In this document: one piece after another, positions 9,601 to 17,587 of the stretch
How the letters are laid out: each line of letters starts with the position of its first letter
Numbering within the stretch: the first letter of the stretch is position 1
DNA from: Stramenopiles sp. TOSAG23-6
Taxonomy: Eukaryota > Sar
NCBI GenBank assembly: GCA_900128565.1
Contig: LT636055.1
Span: 1 to 19,122 of the forward strand
DNA: 19,122 nt
Direction of reading: 5' to 3'
The notes under the pieces: generated by a model
Databases searched by the model: none
Told to the model about the DNA's origin: nothing
What the model saw: the letters and a program-made list of their open reading frames with translations, nothing else
Translations under genes and position numbers: made by a program

Positions 9601-12600
9601 CGACATCATTCCATGTCGCTCCACGATCTCTTGTAATCGAAGCGAGATTGTTAAAATACATCCTATTATCCCACTCTTCTGCCACAGATCTTTTATCATG
9701 ATGAATTTCAACATCAGCTTTTGGGAAGAATTCGTGTTCAGTAATCTTGTGAAGACCAACTAGCTTCCCACTAGGAGTATCAGAGAGAGCTTTATTGACC
9801 AATTTGTTATAGACATTATTCTTTTGAAGAGCTTCCTTTGTTTCAGTCCGCAAACCATCAATTGGTGACCAATATGGAACAAGTAATTCGGGCGAATCTG
9901 AATCTTTTATATCGTTTTCGACAGCGAATGGACATTCGATAAGTGCAAAATCATAAGATCGAATGCTGCCAAATGGGATGTTGAGTGTCACAATTTCATA
10001 TTCACAAGAGGATGGAACAGCTGGTACATTAAAGAATGGAGCTTTAGGAGTATATGAGTCACATCCAGGGTCGTACTGTTTATGGGTTTCCATCAATTTA
10101 CAGTAATTTTCAACATAATTATCACAATCAACTGCGTCGCTGTACGTTGCAGCAGCGCTAATGCATGTTTGATGCTGACAAGGTGTACCGAATTTATCTG
10201 CACTAAAAGCAGAGTAAGGCTGAATGAAAGGCTCAAGTCTGTGATTTTTACAAAAGCCACAGCCTGTGAAATCTTTTCCAAAGGAACCTTCAGCAATAAA
10301 CGTTTGTTCATCCGAATAGCTCTGACATTTTCCTGAAGCAGAAACATTCATGCAACACATTTGACATTCTTTTCCAGGGTTAGGACACACGAAATTCGAT
10401 TCTATGTAAGTACAATCCTCCGAGCACCCAGATGCTGGATTGCCCCCGTCATCGCATCTCTCTCCATATGTTACTACTCCATCACCACATACACTGAGAT
10501 TGCGACAAGCGTCGGATTCCCAAGCCCCTTCATCATTACAAAAGTCAATGTAGCTTTCTGCACACTGCAAAATATTTTCTACATAAAGAGATCCTTTTTC
10601 CTTTTCACACTTCGATTTCATTTTTGCTAGAACAGAACCATCTACAATCACCAATTTGGAATCTTTTTCGGGTTTATCTACCAAAGTTCCATTTTTTTTC
10701 ATCTCTTCAAAATGCCAGGAATCTTCGTTTGGTCTAACGAATCCTTGTGTTGCACTTTCTCTAAGTACACTTTTATGGAAAATTTCACAACTCCCCTCAT
10801 TTGCATCAGAAACTGAAGTGCTAAAAACTTCAATACAAGAATCAAGTGTACATGGATCTACTTTGTCGCTTCTTGTTAACCAATTTTTATCAAATGAGCA
10901 ACTGTCAAGACATCCAGGGTCCTTGGGATTTGCTTTACAGTAAGTGTAAATGGAATCAACACACATCTCTTCACTGTGATTCTCATGCTCATCTGTATCG
11001 CCTAGACTCAAGTTTGTGTCATGTTCATATTGACAATCAAGTAAATCACAATACATTTTCAAACCTGGGTCTTCTTTTTGATCTTTACTTCGAGAATACT
11101 TATTCAAACAGTCACCTCCTTTATTATTTATGTTCCCATCATCTTTCACGTTGTTTTCTTCTCCAGCATTTGGTTTTGGTGATGGCGTTGGTGTTTTCGT
11201 GTTTGGTTGTTCTGCAAGCATACGCTTATGCTCCATATGATTCCATTTGTATAACATTCGACGATGTTTCTGCTTAGTTTGTCTCTCGGCAGCTATCAGA
11301 AAGCACGAATCATCTTCCATACAACGCTTTGCTTCTGGCAAGCATTTTTTTGCACTGTCATTGGATCTCGAACTTTTGACTAAAGTGCATAGTGCATAAC
11401 ACTTTCCGAAAGCTATTGTTTCTTTTGAGCACGTCTTACTTGCATCATGAAAACATTCGAAATCATCAAAAGAATCACCTTGTTTGTTGCATATTTTTTC
11501 GCATTCAAAATCCAACTCTGTTTCAGATTTAGGATCGCTGGTTGCTGGCATATTATTATTTGGAAAGTCTAAGCCACCATCAGGTTCTTCAACATAACAT
11601 GGCTTGCACTGTCTGGAGATACAACCAAAGAAATCATCCCAATTACCACCTTGTTCTGTTTTATCTCTGAATTCAGGAATAGACGTCATGCACGCACTTA
11701 CGTGACAAGTATCTTCGTTGCAACTTTCTGGGCTACCTACTGGACAGCAACTAAAGTTTAGGGCTTTTGCAAGTGAATCGGCACGTGATGTATCCGCACC
11801 TCCAAATTCTTTGTTCTTTTGATCATTAATACAAGTTTTCAGTGCCCTTGCTACAGGGAGAAGCCTACTGTCTTCCACACTGAGTAGCTCAAGCCAATGA
11901 AATTCACCAAGACATTCAGCTTCATCGTTACGATTAAATTCCATACAACTTGCATACTGATCAGGACACCATTGTTTGGCTTTGTCCTTTGATGGCATAA
12001 TCGTGTTCATAAAATTACAACATCCTGACCCGCATTTATCTAACTTACTTTCACACTTCCGATCTTGTTTCATTAGTTCAATCCAGTCATTTGTTGATCC
12101 ACGGTTTCTATCAAAAGAATTAAATCCTAACCTTCTTCCTTTTTTATTTTTGGATATACTTTCCAAACGTCGATGTCCAACTTCCTCCTTGGGTTGAAGA
12201 TCGCTTTCTTTTGTTTTATCGAGTTCAATTTCTACAGTTTTTAACGATGCAAGATTCTTCACTTTAGTATGCAAACAAGCAGGATGTATTGTGAAAAAAA
12301 ATATTTTACAATTTTTTTGTTAGGTACAAAGTTTTGCACAAAAACAAATATTTTACATTCAATTTTGAAAACGTACATCAGATCTACATGTTTTGAGTTT
12401 AAAGGATTCAAAGATATTCCAGCCATAATGACCACATTTTTCGTTTTGACAAACACTTTTATCTGTAAATGCACACTCTGAACTATCGAAATTATAATCG
12501 CCTCGAGCTACTGTTTTCATAAAGCGAGAGCAACCAGTTGGCGTACATGAATTGTCCTTTTTACAAAATTGTTGAACAGCGTGAGAGCACACAGGCCCTG

Positions 12601-13411
12601 AACGGTCCTGTTGGCACGATTCATTTGCACATGGATGATTCAATTCTTTCATTTTAGCAAATCCTACAGTACTTTCCAGTCCCATTTCCTTAAGTTCAGA
12701 CTCAGGTTTGTCACAGAGAAGAAAGGGGTCTTTACAAGCTTTCCCCATAATACCATAGCAAGACATCCATGGTTCACTGACACAATCGCGACATGGCACA
12801 ATATTATCTGGATTATTGCACCAAGAATCTCTAGGATGAATTGGGTAACAGTCTTCAGCATGGCATACGTCGTTATAACACTTATGTTGATGACACCGGC
12901 CACAACCATTGCTATTATCACCATGACAATCGTTAGGATCCCATCGACACTCTTTTCTCTCGTCACACTGCGTTTTAGAATTACAATTATAACAACTGTG
13001 ATCAATATACTGATGACTACCATGTGCATGGCTTCTTGGACATCCTCTCTTTTCTGATATTCCATTTAAACGACGCACAACAGGAAGGACAATATCGCGG
13101 TGGAAATCCACTCCACGAAACATATTCTTCTTCTCTTCCAATTTGCGGACACCTGAGACGAGCAAAGTACCTGTAGGAACTGGATATATAGCATGTCCAT
13201 TATGCGGACTAAATGCAATAGGTAATGATACTTTCTGCGTTATATTATTCTCTGGTATGTTTGCAAGGTGTCCACTTCGCACCATATTTGTAAGGAATCG
13301 TCCTCCATCTGAAGGTCTGCCCCAAGCGTTTCCTGGTGTACCGTCACCGGTAATTTCTGCTATTACTACATTAGCTATGAATACAAGCAAAATACATACA
13401 CGGGGAAACAT
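3668..13411 (-). CDS. Giant secreted cysteine-rich GPI-anchored surface protein (two exons)
   Basis: Exon 1 is 13411-12377 and exon 2 is about 12256-3668, giving about 3,207 residues; the acceptor of the single intron is uncertain. The start is the ATG at 13411, because it directly opens a good signal peptide (Met-Phe-Pro-Arg, then a hydrophobic core, with a likely cut after Ala18). The mature protein is packed with Cys (18 in about 135 residues in one stretch), His and Trp, with many N-glycosylation sequons. Visible modules are a DUF4215-type Cys repeat (CGDG...ERCDDG, residues about 935-976), a long series of degenerate (S/T)-K-x-x-C...C units from about 7.85 to 4.9 kb, and two to three EGF-like repeats (about 3054-3122). 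The end is a Ser-rich stretch, then a hydrophobic tail of about 18 residues with nothing after it, which is the layout of a GPI-anchor signal. Several R-R-L or K-R-M-L sites could be proprotein-convertase cuts. It probably sits on the cell surface or in a wall or scale layer; adhesion or a structural role is inference. No enzyme domain is seen. Confidence 0.82.
12257..12376 (-). repeat. Repetitive (introner-like) intron in the giant gene
   Basis: The exon 1 frame leads into the donor GTACGT at 12376-12371 after an Asp codon (phase 0). The branch block GTACCTAAC lies at about 12319-12327 and is followed by a T-rich tract and CACAATACAT. The first AG would give an immediate TGA in phase 0, so I place the acceptor at the next one (GTGAAG, ending at 12257), which restores the long downstream frame. 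The intron is then 120 bp. Branch block, T tract and CACAATACAT match the truncated intron at the right edge of the window. Confidence 0.65.
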
Positions 13412-13775
13412 TTTAATCAATTAACTATAATTTACGTTTGAATTCACAATGGTTAATCCAAATCAACTTCGTTAAACAAGGATCGCTCTTCTTCAAGCAA
13501 GCAAGGAACTCGCTCTCATCAAATCAAATCAATTATTCAAATCAAATCACGAAGCATCACAAGCATCACATCAAAAAACAAAGGCTTGCCTCTTCATTCG
13601 AATTTCTAAATAATTGAATCTAAGAATAACTGCTGTTCAACAGCTGCCCCAGCACGAGGAGCTCCCCTTCAGCTTATTTGATTTGCGTAGCGCGGAGCAT
13701 TGGGGAAACTTGAAGTGGAACGTTGTTTTATTTTCGTGATCCGTCTTATTTTTTGTAAGCTATCGGTTGAAAAGA
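13412..13775. promoter_or_regulatory. Divergent upstream region between the giant gene and the J-protein gene
   Basis: This 364-bp region holds no gene. It contains two perfect 13-bp direct copies of TCAAATCAAATCA (13519-13531 and 13537-13549), then a short repeat of AAGCATCAC. A less AT-rich stretch follows (about 13630-13700) with the small inverted repeat GCTGTT-c-AACAGC. The reverse-complement motif GATTTGAT also occurs in the other large divergent region near 16300, so it may be a regulatory element. No TATA box is evident. Confidence 0.45.
13519..13549. repeat. Two 13-bp direct repeats TCAAATCAAATCA
   Basis: Identical copies start 18 bp apart, about 110-130 bp upstream of the giant gene's start codon. 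They could be a regulatory element or simple-sequence expansion. Confidence 0.75.
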
Positions 13776-14960
13776 ATGCGGACTCCTAATTCGGCTACAA
13801 ATTCAGGCCTTCCAAAAAAGAGCTCAGAAAAGAAAATGATAAATTATTATGCTGTTTTAGGTGTTGTTCCAGAAGTAACTCCTAAAACATTGAAACGTGC
13901 GTATAAAAAACTTGCCATTCGCAATCATCCAGATAGGAGGAAAAGACGACGTCGAAAACTTGAAATGGACAATATAGAGGATACTAAAAACTATGAAAAT
14001 CTTGGGGACGTGAATAACACTCCCTCTCGTAGGGCACCAAAGTCTCCTAAATCTCCAGGCAGTGTTCCATTTGCAGTAGTTACTCGAGCATGGCGTATTT
14101 TATCTGACCCTGTTAGTCGTTGTACCTATGATATGCTTCAAGGCTACAAAAGTTCAAAACGAACAGAGGAAGCGTTTGTAAATCTCATGAGAATGAAAAA
14201 GGCGCAGGCAGCAGCGGTTGTAGAAAATATGGAATTTAGTGTTGCACAGAGTAGAAAGCACGAACAAAATCGCAACGGCCTTGTGATTATTAGTGGTGTG
14301 TATGGTCATTTGAATGGTTCGATTGATACTTTAAGCACTCTTGACGATCAAGCTAGTGAGTTTGGACTCACCATCGATGTGACTGTTCCATTGCAGTGTA
14401 GCGTTGAAAAATCTACTTTGCGTTTAACTGGTGGTAAGCCTAAATTTTGGCTTCCTGGATTTTATGATCCATGTCCTTCTGAAGATAAGCAACTATGTGT
14501 GCGTTACCTATTTAAAGGTCGTTTGCACGAAGTGACTGTTGACGACCTCTCCGAAATGCGTTTGCCGATGAAGAGGCATCTTTTAGGTGATGCGATTCAG
14601 TTCGGAAAGCATGATGGAAAAACAGCAAAAAGTAAACGTCGCCGTCGACGTCGTTCCAGTATTGGAGGGAAATTTGTACAGGGAAGTTTGCATTATACAC
14701 AATTACTTGAAGAAAGACGATCAGAACAACGCAGAAATGCTTTGGTCACTGCTTGTGTTGTTAGCAGCATAATACTATGGACACAGAGAAATGCTGTAAT
14801 AGACTGGTACAAATCTCACGGAAAGGATGCTGTTTATAGTGTTTGGGCTAATATTACATCCATGGGAATTTTTCACAACATTGCTAAATATGCAAATCCT
14901 AGATGTGTTGGTACGTTTTTACATGCTCGTCTGTCTAGATTTTCAAAGAAAATGCAGTAA
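13776..14960 (+). CDS. DNAJC11-like J-protein with DUF3395 domain and C-terminal membrane segment
   Basis: 394 residues, single exon, counted from the ATG at 13776 (a TTG nine bases upstream is not used). The J domain runs from about 22 to 125 and keeps HPD at 51-53, needed to stimulate Hsp70 ATPase. An insertion of roughly 40 basic and Ser/Pro-rich residues (about 55-97) separates HPD from helix III. Residues about 168-267 match the C-terminal DUF3395 domain of DNAJC11, with the recognisable runs IDVTVPLQC, LPGFYDPC and RYLFKGRLHEVTVDD. In animals DNAJC11 is a mitochondrial protein attached to the MICOS/SAM bridge that shapes cristae. Here a basic stretch of Arg residues (about 287-294) is followed by one hydrophobic segment (about 322-336). 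The protein is shorter than the roughly 560-residue animal form: DUF3395 follows the J domain closely and the usual long middle region is missing. Mitochondrial location is inferred from the family. Confidence 0.85.
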   Translation: MRTPNSATNSGLPKKSSEKKMINYYAVLGVVPEVTPKTLKRAYKKLAIRNHPDRRKRRRRKLEMDNIEDTKNYENLGDVNNTPSRRAPKSPKSPGSVPFAVVTRAWRILSDPVSRCTYDMLQGYKSSKRTEEAFVNLMRMKKAQAAAVVENMEFSVAQSRKHEQNRNGLVIISGVYGHLNGSIDTLSTLDDQASEFGLTIDVTVPLQCSVEKSTLRLTGGKPKFWLPGFYDPCPSEDKQLCVRYLFKGRLHEVTVDDLSEMRLPMKRHLLGDAIQFGKHDGKTAKSKRRRRRRSSIGGKFVQGSLHYTQLLEERRSEQRRNALVTACVVSSIILWTQRNAVIDWYKSHGKDAVYSVWANITSMGIFHNIAKYANPRCVGTFLHARLSRFSKKMQ

Positions 14961-15385
14961 AATATTTTCAAAGAAAAAATATACTCTATGATTTTATGAT
15001 CTCAGATCTTTGTTCTTGCGTTTAGCAAAACACATGAGGAAACTATTCAAAATGTTCTTAAATTTTCAATTTCAATTGAGTTTTTCCAAGAAAGTAAAAT
15101 GAAAGTATAAAAGTATCGTAACATTTTGGAAATGAAATATTTTGTAATATGTATTACGTGTTATATATCGATATGTATGAAATATATGTACAACTACTAC
15201 TTGTCATTGCTTGTATTGAATATCTTTTTTATTTCATCAACAAAGAGACAAATACAGAGAAAACGCTCTCTATAAGGCTCTATAAATGATTTTCAAAAAA
15301 AATACAAATTTTATCATTCAGTCTCGATAAACAAGTAATATTTTTTCGTCAATGCATACTATTTCTATATGAACAAAAGTGAAAG
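14961..15385. other. Convergent intergenic region, no gene seen
   Basis: 425 bp of AT-rich DNA between the stops of the J-protein and the ARF-family GTPase. It should contain both 3' UTRs and poly(A) sites. The only local structure noted is a repeat of CTCTATAA near 15267-15285. I looked for tRNA-like cloverleaf and SECIS-like patterns by eye and saw none convincing. Confidence 0.5.
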
Positions 15386-16031
15386 TTAACTCATATTTTC
15401 TGAAAGCCACTTAAACGCGGTTTCAAGTCCAGCTCCAGTTGTAGCCGTGGAGGGCAAAACGATACACTTTCTATCACCGCAATTTCTATTGGTTTGTAAT
15501 ATATATAGTATAATGAATAATATGGTAAGATTTCAAAAGAAATAGAATATCGCAAATTAAAAAATAAATATCTGAAGAAAAAATAACGTACCTCTCCATT
15601 TCGAAAGCAGATTCCATTTCCGCAACTGAGAGAGCTCCGGGCATATCCTGCTTATTCGCTAGAACCATGATTGCGGATCCTGACAATTGATTATCTGAAA
15701 CAACACCCACAAATTCATCCCTCGCTTTTTGGATTCGTTCTCTATCACTTGCGTCCACAACATAAATTATACCCTGAGTTCCTGTGTAATAGTGACGCCA
15801 ATAAGGCCTTAATCGATCTTGACCACCAACATCCCATATATTTAGGGTTAGCCTTCCTATTTTGACAGTTTCTACATTGAATCCAACCGTTGGGGTAGTC
15901 GAGTGAGTTTCACCGCTATGCATTCGATACAGTATAGTTGTTTTCCCCGCGTTGTCCAGACCCACAAGTAAGCACCGACGCTCGTTTCGATGCCACCATT
16001 CTTTAATCATACGACTCAACCTTTGCCCCAT
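15386..16031 (-). CDS. ARF/ARL-family small GTPase (two exons)
   Basis: Exon 1 is 16031-15592 and exon 2 is 15485-15386, together 179 residues, the usual length for the family. The protein starts Met-Gly, and Gly2 is a likely N-myristoylation site. GTP-binding motifs are in order: P-loop GLDNAGKT, switch I Thr in TPTVGFNVET, switch II WDVGGQ, base-recognition NKQD, and TATTGAGL from exon 2 in the place of the TCATSGDGL region of ARF1. ARF-family GTPases recruit coats, tethers or lipid-modifying enzymes to Golgi and other membranes in the GTP form. The N-terminal helix is more charged than in ARF1 (Arg, Lys, two Trp), so an ARL rather than a core ARF is quite possible; I cannot name the subtype. 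It is divergent from the DHHC gene across 361 bp. Confidence 0.92.
15486..15591 (-). other. Intron of the ARF-family gene
   Basis: The donor is GTACGT (15591-15586) after the second base of an Arg codon, and the acceptor is CCAATAG ending at 15486. Removing these 106 bp joins ...EMER to NCGDRKCIVL and gives the expected ARF spacing to the TATTGAGL motif, so both sites are well supported. It uses the same GTAYGT donor as other introns here but lacks the TACCTAAC branch block and is not visibly part of the repetitive family. Confidence 0.88.
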
Positions 16032-16392
16032 CGTTTAAAATGTATCAGTGTATAAGCTTTCTATTCTGTAAAGTGGAAGAATAAAGTTTTCAACAAAATC
16101 CAAATCGCATAAATGTACAAAAAGGACAGAAAATATAATGGTCGTTAAAGCGTAGGATATTTTTCGCGTGTAGATATTATTTTACTTCAAAGTTCAAAGA
16201 GAGCTACAACGACAACCGACGTAAACTTATAACTACAGTACCCTAACCCTAACCCTAACTTTGGTTTTCAGTCATGCATCATTCTTCTGTTCTTTTTTCG
16301 ATTTGATTGATTTGATTTATTTATTATCACGATTCACGATCGATCAATCCTCAACACTGAAGTGACTGAACAATTTAGCTAGATCAATAACA
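16032..16392. promoter_or_regulatory. Divergent upstream region between the ARF-family gene and the DHHC gene
   Basis: 361 bp without a gene. It holds three perfect CCCTAA units at 16241-16258, the motif ATTTGATTGATTTGATTT near 16301-16318 (reverse complement of the repeats in the 13.5-kb region), and CGATTCACGATCGATCAATC-like short palindromic DNA just before the DHHC start. The shared motif in two divergent promoters suggests a regulatory element. Telomere-like boxes in promoters are known in plants, but their meaning here is open. Confidence 0.45.
16241..16258. repeat. Telomere-like tract (CCCTAA)3
   Basis: Three perfect units, with the opposite orientation to the four tracts in the GYF gene. 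It lies about 135 bp upstream of the DHHC start and about 210 bp upstream of the ARF-family start. This is the longest uninterrupted telomere-like run in the window. Confidence 0.92.
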
Positions 16393-17427
16393 ATGGACTC
16401 GGATATTCCATGGTGGCTTGAAGCTCGTAGCCGTGCTCCAAAGTCATACTGGTATCTGGTTGTCGCAGTTGTTGCTTTCTATATTCTCTATCTTTATACG
16501 GCAGTGTTTGTATGTATTGAACCTCTCTTTCCCAATGGTGGAAAAGTCGAGTTACTAATTGTTCTTGCAACTTTGGTCTTGCTATCGGGAACAAGTTATG
16601 TCCGAGCTCTGACGACAAATCCAGGGGTTGTTCGCCGTGTTCAAGCTGAACCAGGTCAAGTAGATGCTGCTCGACCTGCATTATTGGACTATCAAAAGGT
16701 GAACTACTGTGCCATTTGTGATCTCTATAAGCCACCGCGGACACACCACTGCCGACGTTGCAACCGTTGTGTGATGAAAATGGATCACCATTGCCTTTGG
16801 ATTAATAACTGCGTTGGATTCTATAACCACAAATATTTCTTTTTATTCGTTTTATACTCTTGGCTTTCTTTTTTTGGTCTATTTGTGCTATATTGTTATA
16901 GATGGGTTCTTTTTATTTTAGCTAGATTGCACTCTAATAGTCACTCAAAAGTGGATTACATTGAAAGTACAAGTGATTTGGTTTTGCTCGGTGTTTCAAC
17001 TCTACTTATTATAGGACACATCATTACTGTAGGGTACATGCTTGGGTTTCACATATTTTTAATATCAAAAGGTCGAACGAATGTGGAGCAAAGCTGTTGT
17101 CAAGGTAATGCAGCTGGTTGTAACTTTAATATGGGTTCTGTATTCAACAACTGGAAAGCTGCTTTTGGAGAAAATATTATTGACTGGATGATTCCAACAA
17201 AGCCACCTTTGGATCGTCCAATGTGGGATCGTCGTAGGAGATCGGTTCAACAAATGAATAGTAATTCAGGTTTAGCAAATCCTGTAAGTGACATTCTTGG
17301 TTCGTCCAGAGGTATATTTGAGAATGATCTCTCCATTGGAATTAAGGGAAACTATGATAGTCATAAAGTTCCTTTAATGGCTCCAGCACCTGTACCAACA
17401 ACTGGTTCACTCTCATCAACGCCTTGA
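16393..17427 (+). CDS. DHHC-type protein S-palmitoyltransferase
   Basis: 344 residues in one exon. The enzyme transfers palmitate from palmitoyl-CoA to Cys residues of membrane-associated proteins through an acyl-Cys intermediate. Four membrane segments are visible (about 19-41, 53-70, 147-171 and 196-224). The cysteine-rich domain sits between segments 2 and 3 on the cytosolic side: C106 and C109, then PPRTHHC, C123, C126, and the catalytic D131-H-H-C134, followed by the conserved NNCVGFYNHKYF. After segment 4 comes Thr-Asn-Val-Glu (229-232), a variant of the TTxE motif, and a PaCCT-type segment with FNMGS...NW..AFG (about 245-260). The C-terminal 80 residues are polar and Ser/Pro-rich. Length and topology are those of typical Golgi or plasma-membrane DHHC enzymes; the compartment cannot be read from the sequence. 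No introns are needed. The gene is convergent with the SBP2-like gene (160 bp). Confidence 0.95.
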   Translation: MDSDIPWWLEARSRAPKSYWYLVVAVVAFYILYLYTAVFVCIEPLFPNGGKVELLIVLATLVLLSGTSYVRALTTNPGVVRRVQAEPGQVDAARPALLDYQKVNYCAICDLYKPPRTHHCRRCNRCVMKMDHHCLWINNCVGFYNHKYFFLFVLYSWLSFFGLFVLYCYRWVLFILARLHSNSHSKVDYIESTSDLVLLGVSTLLIIGHIITVGYMLGFHIFLISKGRTNVEQSCCQGNAAGCNFNMGSVFNNWKAAFGENIIDWMIPTKPPLDRPMWDRRRRSVQQMNSNSGLANPVSDILGSSRGIFENDLSIGIKGNYDSHKVPLMAPAPVPTTGSLSSTP

Positions 17428-17524
17428 CTTGATATAATATAATAAAAGTTATTGGTTTTTTAAGTAAATCTTTACAACTAAATTTATTTTTCTTCTATCA
17501 AGTAAATATTGGGTACATATGAAG

Positions 17525-17570
17525 AAAATATTGGTAGGAATTTTTGTACTTACGGAAAAATAAATTGAAA
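17525..17570. repeat. Possible decayed copy of the intron repeat
   Basis: Plus-strand text with AATTTTTGTAC, then TTACGGAAAAATAAATTGAAA resembles the intron block ATTTCGTACGAAAAATAAATT seen at 19096-19116. It lies between two convergent stops, where no intron is required. The match is partial and short. Confidence 0.3.
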
Positions 17571-17587
17571 GAGTTTCACGGATAACA

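Noticed and set aside
8844-9763. Long plus-strand open frames of 172-183 codons inside the giant gene
   Set aside because: They are antisense to a frame with clear Cys-rich, repeat-bearing protein sequence, and their own translations are rich in Ser/Phe/Leu with no motif. They are shadows of the minus-strand gene.
10370-10392. GGGTTAGG-like text in the giant gene and TTAGGGTTAG in the ARF-family gene near 15843
   Set aside because: Each is a single unit or little more, encoding conserved protein sequence, and is expected by chance.
3668-13411. RxLR-type host-targeting effector reading of the R-R-L motifs
   Set aside because: RxLR effectors are small and carry one motif shortly after the signal peptide. 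This is a giant GPI-anchored protein with scattered dibasic sites.
12359-13420. Treating exon 1 of the giant gene as a separate small secreted protein
   Set aside because: It has a signal peptide and Cys-rich style matching the downstream frame, which itself lacks any signal peptide or credible ATG. An intron with GTACGT donor and TACCTAAC branch block joins them.
13767-13775. TTG starts extending several frames (at 1643, 13420, 13767 and 12274)
   Set aside because: Eukaryotic translation normally uses ATG; the next ATG gives a better start, for example directly at the signal peptide of the giant protein.
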